Source: Moorena bouillonii PNG
Lineage (GTDB): Bacteria; Cyanobacteriota; Cyanobacteriia; Cyanobacteriales; Coleofasciculaceae
Reading direction: 5' to 3'
Assembly (NCBI RefSeq): GCF_001942495.1
Contig: NZ_MKZS01000001.1
Coordinates: 1,444,284 to 1,508,283 of the forward strand
DNA length: 64,000 bases
In this document: one piece after another, positions 45,270 to 54,717 of the stretch
How positions within the stretch are numbered: the first letter of the stretch is position 1
How the letters are laid out: each line of letters opens with the position of its first letter
Notes under the pieces: generated by a model
The model's database searches: none
The model's input: only the letters and a program-made list of their open reading frames with translations
Told to the model about the DNA's origin: nothing
Position numbers and translations under genes: made by a program

Positions 45270-46571
45270 ATGAATATTGCCGTAGTAGGTCTGAGCCACA
45301 AGACAGCACCGGTTGAAGTCAGAGAAAAACTGAGCATTCCAGAAGCCCAGTTAGAAACTGTGATGCCCCACTTATGTAGCTATCCTCATATAGAAGAGGT
45401 AGCGATACTGAGTACTTGTAATCGGTTGGAAGTTTATATAGTAACCACAGAAACTGATGCAGGAATTCGAGAATTGTGCCAGTTTCTGACAGAAAAAGCT
45501 GGCATTCCTCTAGCCAAGTTGCGCCCCCACCTATTTATTCTGTTGTATCAAGATGCAGTCATGCACTTAATGCGGGTTGCTGGAGGTCTAGATAGCCTAG
45601 TGTTAGGAGAAGGGCAAATTCTAGCTCAGGTCAAAACCACCCACAAACTTGGTCAGCAACACAAGGGAATCGGACGTCTACTGAATCGATTGTTTAAACA
45701 AGCAATTACTGCCGGTAAGCGAGTTCGCACGGAAACCAGTATTGGAACAGGGGCGGTCTCCATTAGCTCAGCAGCGGTAGAGTTAGCTCAGCAGAAGGTA
45801 GAGACCCTTTATGGCACCTCTTTGACCCCCTATAAAATAGCAATTATCGGTGCTGGCAAGATGTCCCGCTTACTGGTGAAACATCTGCTGGCCAAAGGTG
45901 CCGTAGATATCTCAATTCTGAATCGTTCCACTAAACGGGCTGAAGAGTTAGCAAAAGCGTTTCCCAAAGCGGATCTAAAACTCCATTCCTTGTCAGATAT
46001 GATGACAGTGGTTGCTCAGTCAGATATCGTATTTACTAGCACCGGTGCCACCGAACCACTGCTGACTCGGTCGAATTTAGAAGGAGTGTTGCAGACTAGC
46101 CAATCATTAATGCTAATTGATATTTCTGTGCCTCGTAATGTGGCAGCGGATGTTGATGAGCTAGAGACTGTCCACTCCTTCAATGTGGATGACTTAAAAG
46201 CAGTGGTAGCACAGAATCAAGAAAGCCGTCGTAAGATGGCCATGGAAGCAGAAGAACTCTTATACGAAGAAGTAGAAGCCTTTGACATCTGGTGGCGTTC
46301 CCTAGAAACCGTTTCTACCATTAGCAGCTTGCGCAGCAAGGTCGAAACAATCCGTGAGCAAGAGCTAGAGAAAGCTCTATCCCGTCTCGGGTCAGAATTT
46401 GCCGAAAAACATCAAGAAGTGATCGAAGCCCTAACCAGAGGGATTGTTAACAAAATCCTTCATGACCCCATGGTGCAATTACGAGCACAGCAAGATATTG
46501 AAACCCGACGCCTGGCCATGGAATCGTTACAAATGCTGTTTAATTTGGATAATGGCAAGCAAGCAATTTAG
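45270..46571 (+). CDS. hemA: glutamyl-tRNA reductase
   Basis: HemA reduces glutamyl-tRNA to glutamate-1-semialdehyde with NADPH, the committed step of heme, chlorophyll and bilin synthesis. The 433-residue protein shows [20 protein letters not shown], the catalytic Cys in [14 protein letters not shown], the conserved [14 protein letters not shown], the NADPH site [16 protein letters not shown], and a C-terminal dimerisation helix ([18 protein letters not shown]). The length is standard for the family. It stands alone, about 80 bases upstream of the UPF0182 gene on the same strand. Confidence 0.97.
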   Translation: MNIAVVGLSHKTAPVEVREKLSIPEAQLETVMPHLCSYPHIEEVAILSTCNRLEVYIVTTETDAGIRELCQFLTEKAGIPLAKLRPHLFILLYQDAVMHLMRVAGGLDSLVLGEGQILAQVKTTHKLGQQHKGIGRLLNRLFKQAITAGKRVRTETSIGTGAVSISSAAVELAQQKVETLYGTSLTPYKIAIIGAGKMSRLLVKHLLAKGAVDISILNRSTKRAEELAKAFPKADLKLHSLSDMMTVVAQSDIVFTSTGATEPLLTRSNLEGVLQTSQSLMLIDISVPRNVAADVDELETVHSFNVDDLKAVVAQNQESRRKMAMEAEELLYEEVEAFDIWWRSLETVSTISSLRSKVETIREQELEKALSRLGSEFAEKHQEVIEALTRGIVNKILHDPMVQLRAQQDIETRRLAMESLQMLFNLDNGKQAI

Positions 46572-46653
46572 CAAGTGGTTCGTGAGAAAGTCCAAAAGCC
46601 TTGAGTCTTTCAGGAACCACGCTATCCTGGTAATGACTCAAAACTAAAGACCA

Positions 46654-49600
46654 ATGACCAAACTCTCGCGCTGGGTTACTGGGCTACTAGGTATATGGAT
46701 AGCTTGGAATTTGCTATCTCACCTGGTAGCAGAAATTTTATGGTTCACGGAAGTGGATTATCTATCCGCTTTCGTGCTGCGTTTGCAGACCCAGCTGAGT
46801 TTGTGGGTAATTGTATTTATCCTATCATTGGGGTTTTTGGTGACGAATTTATCCTTAGCCAACCAATTCAAGCATCCGAAAAATTTAGCAGACCTCGAGA
46901 TTACCTGGCTAAAAGGGTTTAAAACTCTTGACTCTTCATCTTTAACCCTTAACCAAACACAGTTAAACTCACCCTCCCCAATCGTGAAATCGGGAGTGAG
47001 AGCGGATAGAAAATTTTCTAGAAAACGCCCAGCCTTCAGATTGCGATCGCTTTTGCCCTTTGCCCTAGCACTCAGTTTATTAGTTGGGGTGGTGCTGTTG
47101 TACTACGGAAAAACCGCCTTTTTCGTTTGGGATTTCCATCGGAAAACCTTGTCAGCCACCTTTCTGAGTGAAGCAACACCCCCCTTACCATCACCCTTGG
47201 GTTGGGTATCTCTTGGAAAGCTATTTTTATCGGAATCCAAAAGCTATCTAGTTTGGCAGCTGGGGATGATCTCCGCAGTGATGCTAGGGCTAATGGTGAA
47301 TACTCAGTTGTGGTTAAGAGCGATCGCCCTAGCACTAAGTTTTTCCTGGGCGATGGTGATCTCAGAACAATGGGGCAGAATTTTAGAGTATCTCTATCCC
47401 ACTGCCTTTAACACTACCGAGCCACTATTTAGACAGGATATCGGCTTCTATGTATTTGGTGTACCCCTATGGCAACTATTGGATTTTTGGCTAGGGGGAT
47501 TATTTCTCTTTGGTCTAGTTGCAGTATGGCTAATTTACTTAACCTCGGGTAATAGTCTTTCAGATGGTAAATTTCCGGGATTTTCCCAAAACCAACTACG
47601 GCACCTGTATGGCCTTGGGTCTGCTGTGTCCGCAATCACAGCCTTCCACTATTGGCTTTCCCGGTACAATTTACTCTATTCAACCCGTGGTGTGGCTTAC
47701 GGTGCCGGTTACACCAATGTCTCAGTCAAGTTGCCCTTTAATACAGGATTGAGCATTCTGGCCTTTGCGATCGCACTGTTGTTACTCTTGAGGTCAATTG
47801 TCTGGATACGCCGCCTGCCCACCAAAATACCAGTAGCATTGTGGATACTCGGCTTATACCTAGGTATATGGGGGATTGCTGGGGTAATCTTACCCGCAGC
47901 AGTGCAACGGTTTAAAGTCGAACCCAATGAGTTAGCCTTAGAACGACCCTATATTGCTCGGACTATTGCCCTGACCAGAGCAGCTTTTGACCTCGATAGT
48001 ATTGAAGTTGAAACCTTTAACCCCCAAGGTAATCTGACCAGCACCGATCTAGAAAAAAATCACCTAACCATCGACAACATTCCCCTGTGGGATACCCGCC
48101 CCTTATTACAAAGTAATCGTCAGCTGCAACAACTGAGACTTTACTACAAATTTCCCGACGCCAATGTTGATCGCTACACCATTAAAGTTAATCCAAACCA
48201 GTTAAAGGCTGGCTTGAATGTTAGCAAGTTGAATGTTGATGACAAGTTGAATGTTAGCAAGTTGAATGTTAGCAAGTTGAATCTTGCCTGGTTGAATATT
48301 AACTGGTTGAATCTGGACTGGTTGAATGTTAGCAAGTTGAATGTTGAAAGTTCAAAAAACCCCCTTCAACCCAATAACCTTCAACCCAATAAGCTTCAAC
48401 CCAATAAGCTTCAACCCAATAAGCTTCAACCCAATAACCTTCAACCCAATAACCTTCAACCCAATAACCTTCAACCCAATAACCTTCAACCTTTAACCCT
48501 GATAAAACCTTCACAAACTCAAAAACAACAAGTACTGATTGCTGCAAGGGAATTAGACTATGATGCTGTGCCCAAACAAGCACAAACCTGGGTTAACCAA
48601 CACTTAGTCTATACCCATGGCTATGGCTTTACCCTCTCTGCCGTGAATAAGGTAGGAGAAGGAGGATTGCCATATTACTTTATTAAAGACATCGGTTCTG
48701 GTGGAGGTGAAGCGCTCAAAGGAAGCTTATATACATCCTCTGCAGAGATTCGTGATAGTATCCCCATTGGTCAACCCCGGATTTACTACGGAGAACTGAC
48801 CAATAACTATATCATGACCTCCACCAAAACTCAGGAATTAGACTATCCCAGTGGAGACGACAACGTTTACAACACCTACGATGGGACTGATGGTGTTAGC
48901 CTAAACTCCTTTTGGCGGCGGTTAGTGTTTGCCCAGTATCTCAAAGACTGGCAGATGCTACTGACTGGGAATTTCACACCCGAAACAAAGTTACTGTTCC
49001 GCCGTAATATTCGCCAACGGATTCAAGCGATCGCTCCCTTTTTACGCTATGACGCTGACCCCTACCTGGTAATTGCTGATACTTCTGAAAGCGAATCAGG
49101 GGTCAATGAAAATTATCTCTACTGGATTGTGGATGGCTACACCACAAGCGATCGCTACCCCTATGCCGACCCAGGTGACAACCAGTTTAACTACATCCGT
49201 AACTCCGTAAAAGTCGTTATTGATGCCTACAATGGCGATGTTAGTTTCTACATAGCTGACCCAGAAGACCCGATTATTCAAACCTGGAGTAAGATTTTCC
49301 CAAATTTCTTCAAGTCACTGGATCAGATGCCCACCAACCTGCGGACTCATCTGCGCTACCCCATTGATCTATTTAATATCCAATCCGAGCGCTTGCTAGC
49401 ATATCACATGACTGACCCCCAGGTCTTTTACAACCAAGAGGATTTGTGGCGGATTCCCCAGGAAATTTATGCTGGTAAATCTCAACCAGTGGAACCCTAC
49501 TACATTATCATGAAACTCCCCAAGGAGAAATCAGAAGAATTTATCTTGCTCCACCCCTATACACCTACAGGTCGTAATAATTTAATTGGTTGGCTAGCTG

Positions 49601-49989
49601 GTCGCTCTGATGGGGATCAATATGGCAAGTTACTCCTGTATCAGTTTCCCAAGCAACAACTCATCTATGGACCAGAGCAAATTGAAGCTCTGATTAATCA
49701 AGATCCAGTCATCTCTCAACAAATTTCCTTATGGAATCAAAAAGGTTCAAGAGCAGTTCAGGGGAATCTTTTGGTTATTCCCATCGAGCAATCCCTACTG
49801 TATGTTGAGCCATTGTATATAGAAGCTGAGCAAAATAGTCTCCCAACATTAGTGCGAGTTATTGTGGTTTATCAAAACCAAATTATTATGGCTCAAAATC
49901 TAAAAGAGGCTCTTGAGGCAATCTTTAAGCCAGAGCAAAGTGATACACCAATAATTGTACGTCCAGTCGAGGAAACTTCACTCCCTTAG
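46654..49989 (+). CDS. UPF0182 family membrane protein with repeat insertion
   Basis: This 1111-residue protein has 7-8 hydrophobic helices in the first ~430 residues (WVIVFILSLGFLVTNLSLA, FALALSLLVGVVLLYYG, WILGLYLGIWGIAGVILPAAV) and then a long soluble domain with family motifs (AARELDYDAVPKQAQTWVNQ, HLVYTHGYGFTLSAVNK, RIYYGELTNNYIMTSTK, WQMLLTGNFTPETKLLFRRN, ENYLYWIVDGYTTSDRYPY). UPF0182 proteins are large membrane proteins of unknown function. Between DRYTI and QQVLIAAREL lies an extra ~100 residues of five-residue repeats (LNVSK and LQPNN) absent from the family as I know it. They are encoded in frame by the same CTTCAAC-type repeat found in intergenic DNA at 22.3 kb. The gene otherwise looks intact, so the insertion is tolerated. 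Confidence 0.9.
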   Translation: MTKLSRWVTGLLGIWIAWNLLSHLVAEILWFTEVDYLSAFVLRLQTQLSLWVIVFILSLGFLVTNLSLANQFKHPKNLADLEITWLKGFKTLDSSSLTLNQTQLNSPSPIVKSGVRADRKFSRKRPAFRLRSLLPFALALSLLVGVVLLYYGKTAFFVWDFHRKTLSATFLSEATPPLPSPLGWVSLGKLFLSESKSYLVWQLGMISAVMLGLMVNTQLWLRAIALALSFSWAMVISEQWGRILEYLYPTAFNTTEPLFRQDIGFYVFGVPLWQLLDFWLGGLFLFGLVAVWLIYLTSGNSLSDGKFPGFSQNQLRHLYGLGSAVSAITAFHYWLSRYNLLYSTRGVAYGAGYTNVSVKLPFNTGLSILAFAIALLLLLRSIVWIRRLPTKIPVALWILGLYLGIWGIAGVILPAAVQRFKVEPNELALERPYIARTIALTRAAFDLDSIEVETFNPQGNLTSTDLEKNHLTIDNIPLWDTRPLLQSNRQLQQLRLYYKFPDANVDRYTIKVNPNQLKAGLNVSKLNVDDKLNVSKLNVSKLNLAWLNINWLNLDWLNVSKLNVESSKNPLQPNNLQPNKLQPNKLQPNKLQPNNLQPNNLQPNNLQPNNLQPLTLIKPSQTQKQQVLIAARELDYDAVPKQAQTWVNQHLVYTHGYGFTLSAVNKVGEGGLPYYFIKDIGSGGGEALKGSLYTSSAEIRDSIPIGQPRIYYGELTNNYIMTSTKTQELDYPSGDDNVYNTYDGTDGVSLNSFWRRLVFAQYLKDWQMLLTGNFTPETKLLFRRNIRQRIQAIAPFLRYDADPYLVIADTSESESGVNENYLYWIVDGYTTSDRYPYADPGDNQFNYIRNSVKVVIDAYNGDVSFYIADPEDPIIQTWSKIFPNFFKSLDQMPTNLRTHLRYPIDLFNIQSERLLAYHMTDPQVFYNQEDLWRIPQEIYAGKSQPVEPYYIIMKLPKEKSEEFILLHPYTPTGRNNLIGWLAGRSDGDQYGKLLLYQFPKQQLIYGPEQIEALINQDPVISQQISLWNQKGSRAVQGNLLVIPIEQSLLYVEPLYIEAEQNSLPTLVRVIVVYQNQIIMAQNLKEALEAIFKPEQSDTPIIVRPVEETSLP
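48211..48494 (+). repeat. in-frame 15-bp repeats within the UPF0182 gene
   Basis: First half (48211-48347): variants of AAGTTGAATGTTAGC encoding LNVSK-type pentads. Second half (48361-48494): tandem CTTCAACCCAATAAC/AAG encoding LQPNN/LQPNK. The 15-bp period keeps the reading frame. Confidence 0.88.
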
Positions 49990-50002
49990 AAGATTTTTTT
50001 CC

Positions 50003-50115
50003 GATTCCCGATTCCCGATTCCCGATTCCCGATTCCCGATTCCCGATTCCCGATTCCCGATTCCCGATTCCCGATTCCCGATTCCCGATTCCCGATTCCC
50101 GATTCCCGATTCCCT
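50003..50115. repeat. GATTCCC heptamer array, ~16 near-perfect units
   Basis: CCGATTC is repeated about 16 times with no visible variation, the longest uniform heptamer array in the window. It lies between the UPF0182 stop and the terminator of the next gene. Smaller arrays of the same unit lie at 10940-10982. Confidence 0.92.
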
Positions 50116-50132
50116 ACCTTAGAACTAAAAAA

Positions 50133-50160
50133 ATCGGGGTACAGCATTGCCGTCCCCGAT
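50133..50160 (-). terminator. rho-independent terminator of the Bax inhibitor-1 homologue gene
   Basis: Arms ATCGGGG and CCCCGAT with an A-run at 50127-50133 (T-tract on the minus strand), about 25 bases after the stop codon at 50185. Confidence 0.85.
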
Positions 50161-50184
50161 CAGATTCTATCGTATTGCACTGTC

Positions 50185-50913
50185 TTAGTCGCGACCATTA
50201 AGAGCAATCAGCAGCCGCAAAATGAACACGAACAAGTTAATATAAGTCAAGTACATTGACAGGGCAGCAGGTAGATACTGGTCATCACGATAGGCGCGAG
50301 GCAGGACGAAGAAATCCACTACAGCCGCACCCGCAAAAATAACCACACCGATGCCAGAGATAGCAATTTCTAGAAAGCTGGGTGTGTAGACACCAAAGAA
50401 GGATAAAACTAGCTGAGCCACCAAGACCACCAGCAAGGCAATCATACCCATCTGGACGGTTTTGGCTAAAGCAAAGCCATCTTCGTCTGAGAGATTAGAG
50501 CCAATTTGACGGCCAGCCATAAAGGCGACACCACAGCCAAAGGCAGCAATGGCAATGCCTTGCATGCCCACACCATCTGTTCCTAGGGCAACGAATATTA
50601 AGCCACTGAGGGTGTAGCCGGACAAGAGACTGTAAGTAGCTAGAAGAGGCAAAGCTACAGTGTTGTTTCCGTTCTCAGCCACACCACGGGCAACGAAGAA
50701 AAGAATAAGTTCGGCAATTACGGCAAGCCAGATGGTGGTCATAAACAGCCCTGGGTTGCTTTCAATCACTCCCAGACCACCATAGACACCTAGTGCAGTT
50801 AAGACTAGTCCACCACCCAGGAAGGGCAGGGCATTAGCAATCACATTCGGACCAACTAGGGCTCGACCTTGAGATTCACGAATTGCTTGACGAAAGTTAC
50901 TGGTGCTACTCAT
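50185..50913 (-). CDS. Bax inhibitor-1/YccA family membrane protein
   Basis: This 242-residue protein has seven predicted membrane helices and the BI-1/YccA pattern: a short polar N-terminus, FLGGGLVLTALGVYGGLGV, then SGYTLSGLIFVALGTDGVG, and near the C-terminus GVVIFAGAAVVDFFVLPRAY with YLTYINLFVFILRLLIAL. The late Asp in VVDFF sits where the family has its pH-sensing acidic pair. Bacterial members are ion leak channels or partners of membrane proteases; the role in cyanobacteria is not settled. It is a single gene with its own terminator. Confidence 0.9.
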   Translation of the reverse strand: MSSTSNFRQAIRESQGRALVGPNVIANALPFLGGGLVLTALGVYGGLGVIESNPGLFMTTIWLAVIAELILFFVARGVAENGNNTVALPLLATYSLLSGYTLSGLIFVALGTDGVGMQGIAIAAFGCGVAFMAGRQIGSNLSDEDGFALAKTVQMGMIALLVVLVAQLVLSFFGVYTPSFLEIAISGIGVVIFAGAAVVDFFVLPRAYRDDQYLPAALSMYLTYINLFVFILRLLIALNGRD

Positions 50914-52048
50914 GAGATTTTAGTCAATAATTTTCCGGATAAAGTATCAGCATTGATTTATAACTACTTCTATTTTGAACGATATCCGCAATCTTGTGGC
51001 AGGTGGGAAAACCGACTGGGTGCATCTGATAGTTGTAAAAAAGAACAGAAGTGTCGGACCTGTGGTGCACCGGGCGCGGGAAGTGTGGTGCACCGGGCGC
51101 AGGAGGTGTGGGTAGTGTCGGAATTTTATTATAATTTTGCCTAATTTCATGGATTGAGATGCACCCAAACCGACTTGCCTAATACTCCCTCCAAATTGAA
51201 TTGAGGGGTAAACTCTAGGGGGTTTAAATTAGGTGAGGTAGATAGTTTTCGGGAGCTTTGGAGCAGGGAGCTTTGGAGCAGTGAAGTCAGAAGAGGTAAT
51301 AGGTAAGAGGGGAAAAATCCTGTGTACCTAATTAGAATAAAAGCCGCTATATACTTTTAACTAATACCTAATGATTAATACCTAATACCTAATACCTAAT
51401 ACTTTTAACTAATAGCTAATACATTATACTTAATAGTTAATACCTAATACCTAATACCTAATACCTAATACCTAATACCTAATACCTAACATCTAATATC
51501 TAATAGCTCACACCTAACACCATTAACCTTTAAGCATTCAGCCTACCGCAGTCAGCTATCATTCTTAAAATAAACCTCGTTTGCGTAGCGTGCGCCTATG
51601 GGCAATGGGCAATGGGCAAACGGGATAATTTAATGATAATTTAATAGTTCGAGATTTTAGAGAATTGAAAGTCTGGGGAAAAGCCCTTGGCCTTTGACCT
51701 TCGCCTTGGCTGATAGCTGAATGCTTAGATTAACCTTGCCCTAACCCTCAAAACTAAATTGACAGAGTACTAGTTATCCTCTTTGCAAGTTGCAAAAAGT
51801 TGCAACTTGCAACTTGCCCATTATTTAGCTTATATATTATACCACATTTAAGACCCTATAGCAATTTTTCACTATCTTGGCTTTCCAATCTGCGTGATTG
51901 TACAGAGAACAGAAAAACGGTAATTTGTTTTTTCCGTAAAAGGACGATGGTTCTAAAGGGGAATCTCTAATGACAATGAGTTGAAGATTAATTGCTTAGG
52001 CTAAGCCTCGTGTCGTAAATAGGTTTCCACTTCTGGGATATTTTGAGA
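50914..52048. other. intergenic region with multiple repeat blocks
   Basis: Two GGTGCACCGGGCGC repeats flank 51060-51100. A GGGAGCTTTGGAGCA repeat lies near 51250. TACCTAA heptamers fill 51370-51500. A GCAAGTTGCA / TGCAACTTGC hairpin lies at 51785-51810. The 200 bases before the sigma-factor gene are AT-rich. No gene is supported. Confidence 0.6.
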
Positions 52049-52831
52049 ATGGCTATTGGGTCTGTTGGTTTTCAAGGAATGGAACTTCTGATTGCGTATT
52101 ACCGAAATCCATCAATTCAACTTCGCAATCAGATAGTAAGATTAAATGCTGGGTTAGTGAGGAAGATTGCTCATATAGTCAGCCAGAAGTGTGCTGAACC
52201 TTATGAAGACCTCGAGCAAATGGGTTACATCGGCTTGATTCGTGCTATTGAGCGGTTCGACCCCCATCAAGGTTGTGCATTCAGTTCCTTAGCAGTGCCT
52301 TACATTCGCGGTGAAATGCTACATTTCTTACGCGACAGGGGTTCTCTGGTCAAGATTCCTCGCCGATGGCAGGAACTGCAGCAGGCAGGGAAAAGAGTCA
52401 GCAAAAAGTTAGCAACTAACTTAGGACGCTTCCCCAGAGATGAAGAAATTGCTAAGGCTTTGGATATATCCCTCCAAGAGTGGCAGGAAAGTAAGTTGGC
52501 AGTTCAAAATCGTTTGCCTTTAAGTTTGGATGCCACGGTCTCTCAGAAGGTCGATCAACCCATGACTTTAGGAGAGACTCTACCAGATTACTATGAAGAG
52601 AATTTACACTATTGGGAAGAAGACCGACAACAGCTCCACGGTGCCTTGAGTCAGCTAGAACATAAAACTCAGGCAGCTATAGAGTTTGTTTTCTTACGAG
52701 AACTCCCCCGCAAGGAGGCAGCCAAACGAATTGGCGTGAGTCCGATGACAGTGACGCGACATGTCAAAAGAGGACTTCAAGAGTTGGTTACCCTGATGAA
52801 ATCTCAAGCATCGGAGCGTCTGGCAAGTTAG
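52049..52831 (+). CDS. sigF: RNA polymerase sigma factor, SigF-like group 3
   Basis: This ~260-residue sigma factor has all core regions: region 2 (LRNQIVRLNAGLVRKIAHIV, PYEDLEQMGYIGLIRAIERF, FSSLAVPYIRGEMLHFLRDR), region 3 (VKIPRRWQELQQAGKRVSKK, GRFPRDEEIAKALDIS) and region 4 (LRELPRKEAAKRIGVSPMTVTRHVKRGLQEL). It lacks region 1, which, with the sequence style, fits group 3 SigF of cyanobacteria; SigF directs genes for motility, pili and stress. I start at ATG 52049; a TTG two codons earlier is possible. It has its own strong terminator, so it is probably monocistronic. No anti-sigma gene is adjacent. Confidence 0.9.
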   Translation: MAIGSVGFQGMELLIAYYRNPSIQLRNQIVRLNAGLVRKIAHIVSQKCAEPYEDLEQMGYIGLIRAIERFDPHQGCAFSSLAVPYIRGEMLHFLRDRGSLVKIPRRWQELQQAGKRVSKKLATNLGRFPRDEEIAKALDISLQEWQESKLAVQNRLPLSLDATVSQKVDQPMTLGETLPDYYEENLHYWEEDRQQLHGALSQLEHKTQAAIEFVFLRELPRKEAAKRIGVSPMTVTRHVKRGLQELVTLMKSQASERLAS

Positions 52832-52880
52832 GAAGAATTTAGAATTTATTAATTCTAAATTCTTCCTAACTTGCTTTTTT
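52829..52880 (+). terminator. rho-independent terminator of the sigma factor gene
   Basis: A long inverted repeat of about 19 bp per arm (TTAGGAAGAATTTAGAATT with its complement) followed by GCTTTTTTT. It begins in the stop codon region of the sigma gene. Confidence 0.9.
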
Positions 52881-52921
52881 TGGCAATAAGTGTGTTTACA
52901 ACCTAGATAGAAACCCTATAC

Positions 52922-54397
52922 TTAATTGCTGTCGGTATTGATATCGCAAAAAAGAGTTTGCCAGTCTCGCAAACCATCACTTGCCTCTTTGACTTCAAAG
53001 GTGACATTACAAGCCTTGGGTTGCTCTATTACCTGAACACAAAGTTCAGCAATATCTTCCCGACTTACTTTACCTCGGATATTGTCTCCTTGAGCAAACA
53101 CTAAGGCTTGACCTCCCGGCTCTTCTGTCAAAGCACAAGGTCTGATGATAGTATAGGAAACCCCACTGTCACGAACTGCTTCTTCTCCCCGCAGTTTCCA
53201 GGTTAGAATTCCCCCCAGTTGGTCATTCATTCGTACCGCTGGTGGTTCTTCCTCGAGGTTAATTCCTGGACGACCTGGACGAGTCACCCCGGCTGAACTA
53301 ATCATAATGAATTGGGGCTTGGTGATACCCCCATAGGCTTTAATAGTTTCCAGCTGTAGGACAAAAGAACCTGGAGCAAATTGTGGGTTGAGCGCGCCAT
53401 CATATTCAAATTTACTCAGCATTAGCTGTATAGCACAGATGCGACTGGGGTTGAAGGGAGCAGCATCTTTCAAGGTTTTGGCTCGAAATACCGGAATCAA
53501 ATCAGCAAAGGGAATCGAAACATTCATCCACTGATCTTTCTGGGTGTCGAAGGAATAGCAGTAGGCAATTCCATCCCATTTCGATTCATTGCGCAATATA
53601 AATTTATACCGTTGACCATCCCCTTTAACTCGCAGTTCTAGTCCTTCGTACTCAGCTAAGTTGAGGGGAGTTGGGAGATTGCGGGTGCGTACTGACACAA
53701 AGCCCCCAGAATTTGCCGTTGAGACATTGCCAGTAAACAGGGCAGCCTTGTTGATGAGCCGAATTGAACTCTCGCTGACACCACCCATTACTACATCATC
53801 CACAGCACCCCAGGTTTCTTGTAAGTCATCGGAAGGGTTTTGGAAGTCAAATAGCAGTTGTTTGCCTGGTTCAAGGTACTCTGCTGCAGCTTGTACTAAG
53901 TTCTTGATACCCTGATACTCCACAACTTCCGGGGTATCGACTACTTCTGGCAGATAGAACTTGATGCCCTGATAGTATTTTTCCCGGTTCGGGGTGTCTC
54001 CTTCTACCGGTTGCACCCGCGCTCCCGTACAACACACTACAGCAGTAATGTTCTTGTACAGTGCTGGAGTCAAGGTCTCTGGAATAGTTATATCTGCCTC
54101 GAATAGTTCCAGGTTATCCCCAAGGATTTCCCTAGCTTTCTGGGCATCTCTGACTAGAGCACGTACGGGATAATTCTGCTTAAGCAGACGGCGAACCACT
54201 CGCTTGCCTACACCCCCAGTTGCCCCAGCTACCAGTATTACTCCCATATCTTTTTCTTTACCTTGGCTCGATTTTTGATTATTGGCACGACCTGTGAATA
54301 ATCGCTGTAGGCAGCTCAGGAAAGGGATAACCTCAAAGTAGCTTAGGGTTTTTATGAATCTGCCAGCATCCCATGGGGAGCGATTGTTTTGGGTCAT
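52922..54397 (-). CDS. NAD(P)-binding (NmrA/SDR-like) protein with inserted CIA30 domain
   Basis: This 491-residue protein has a Rossmann N-terminus, ILVAGATGGVGKRVVRRLLKQNYPVRALVRD, preceded by ~50 residues. From about residue 180 a CIA30 domain is inserted (LLFDFQNPSDDLQETWGAVDDVVMGGVSES, GLELRVKGDGQRYKFILRN). From about residue 375 the NmrA-like fold resumes (FIMISSAGVTRPGRPG, SYTIIRPCALTEEPGGQALV, SREDIAELCVQVIE). CIA30 is the complex I assembly factor family; plants and cyanobacteria have this fused form, probably for membrane complex assembly or photosystem biogenesis. The function here is inference. The upstream region carries TTAACGAAA repeats. Confidence 0.88.
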   Translation of the reverse strand: MTQNNRSPWDAGRFIKTLSYFEVIPFLSCLQRLFTGRANNQKSSQGKEKDMGVILVAGATGGVGKRVVRRLLKQNYPVRALVRDAQKAREILGDNLELFEADITIPETLTPALYKNITAVVCCTGARVQPVEGDTPNREKYYQGIKFYLPEVVDTPEVVEYQGIKNLVQAAAEYLEPGKQLLFDFQNPSDDLQETWGAVDDVVMGGVSESSIRLINKAALFTGNVSTANSGGFVSVRTRNLPTPLNLAEYEGLELRVKGDGQRYKFILRNESKWDGIAYCYSFDTQKDQWMNVSIPFADLIPVFRAKTLKDAAPFNPSRICAIQLMLSKFEYDGALNPQFAPGSFVLQLETIKAYGGITKPQFIMISSAGVTRPGRPGINLEEEPPAVRMNDQLGGILTWKLRGEEAVRDSGVSYTIIRPCALTEEPGGQALVFAQGDNIRGKVSREDIAELCVQVIEQPKACNVTFEVKEASDGLRDWQTLFCDINTDSN

Positions 54398-54536
54398 AAT
54401 CGCCTCAAGTGCATTTTTTATTCAGTTTATCGAAATCTGAATTACCCTGAAGCTGACCTTTAGCATAGTCTTGGATACCTTCAGTGGATTTTTTCCAGTT
54501 GGTAATTATATCATATAAATTTTGATTTATACGCTT

Positions 54537-54597
54537 ATTAACGAAAGACATGGCTTTTCGTTAATATAGAGCTGTAAAATATTCAGTATTAACGAAA
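54537..54597. promoter_or_regulatory. TTAACGAAA palindrome and third half-site
   Basis: ATTAACGAAA (54537-54546) and its inverse TTTCGTTAAT (54556-54565) form a 10-bp inverted repeat with a 9-base spacer. A third copy is at 54588-54597. The pattern resembles operator half-sites upstream of the CIA30 gene. Between 54630 and 54717, TTTAGAA heptamers follow. Confidence 0.5.
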
Positions 54598-54717
54598 GCG
54601 ATAATAATGGTTAGTGCTAACAGAGCAGGTCAGTATTTAGAATTTAGAATTTAGAATTTAGAATTTAGAATTGGAAATTTCTTCATTCTACATTCTTCAT
54701 TCTAAATTCTTCATTCT

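Noticed and set aside
48329-48583. Minus-strand open frame with VEGYW/VEAYW repeats
   Set aside because: Antisense of the 15-bp repeats within the UPF0182 gene.
50003-50115. Heptamer array as a CRISPR or coding repeat
   Set aside because: A period of 7 with no spacers and no surrounding open frame fits cyanobacterial short tandem repeats.
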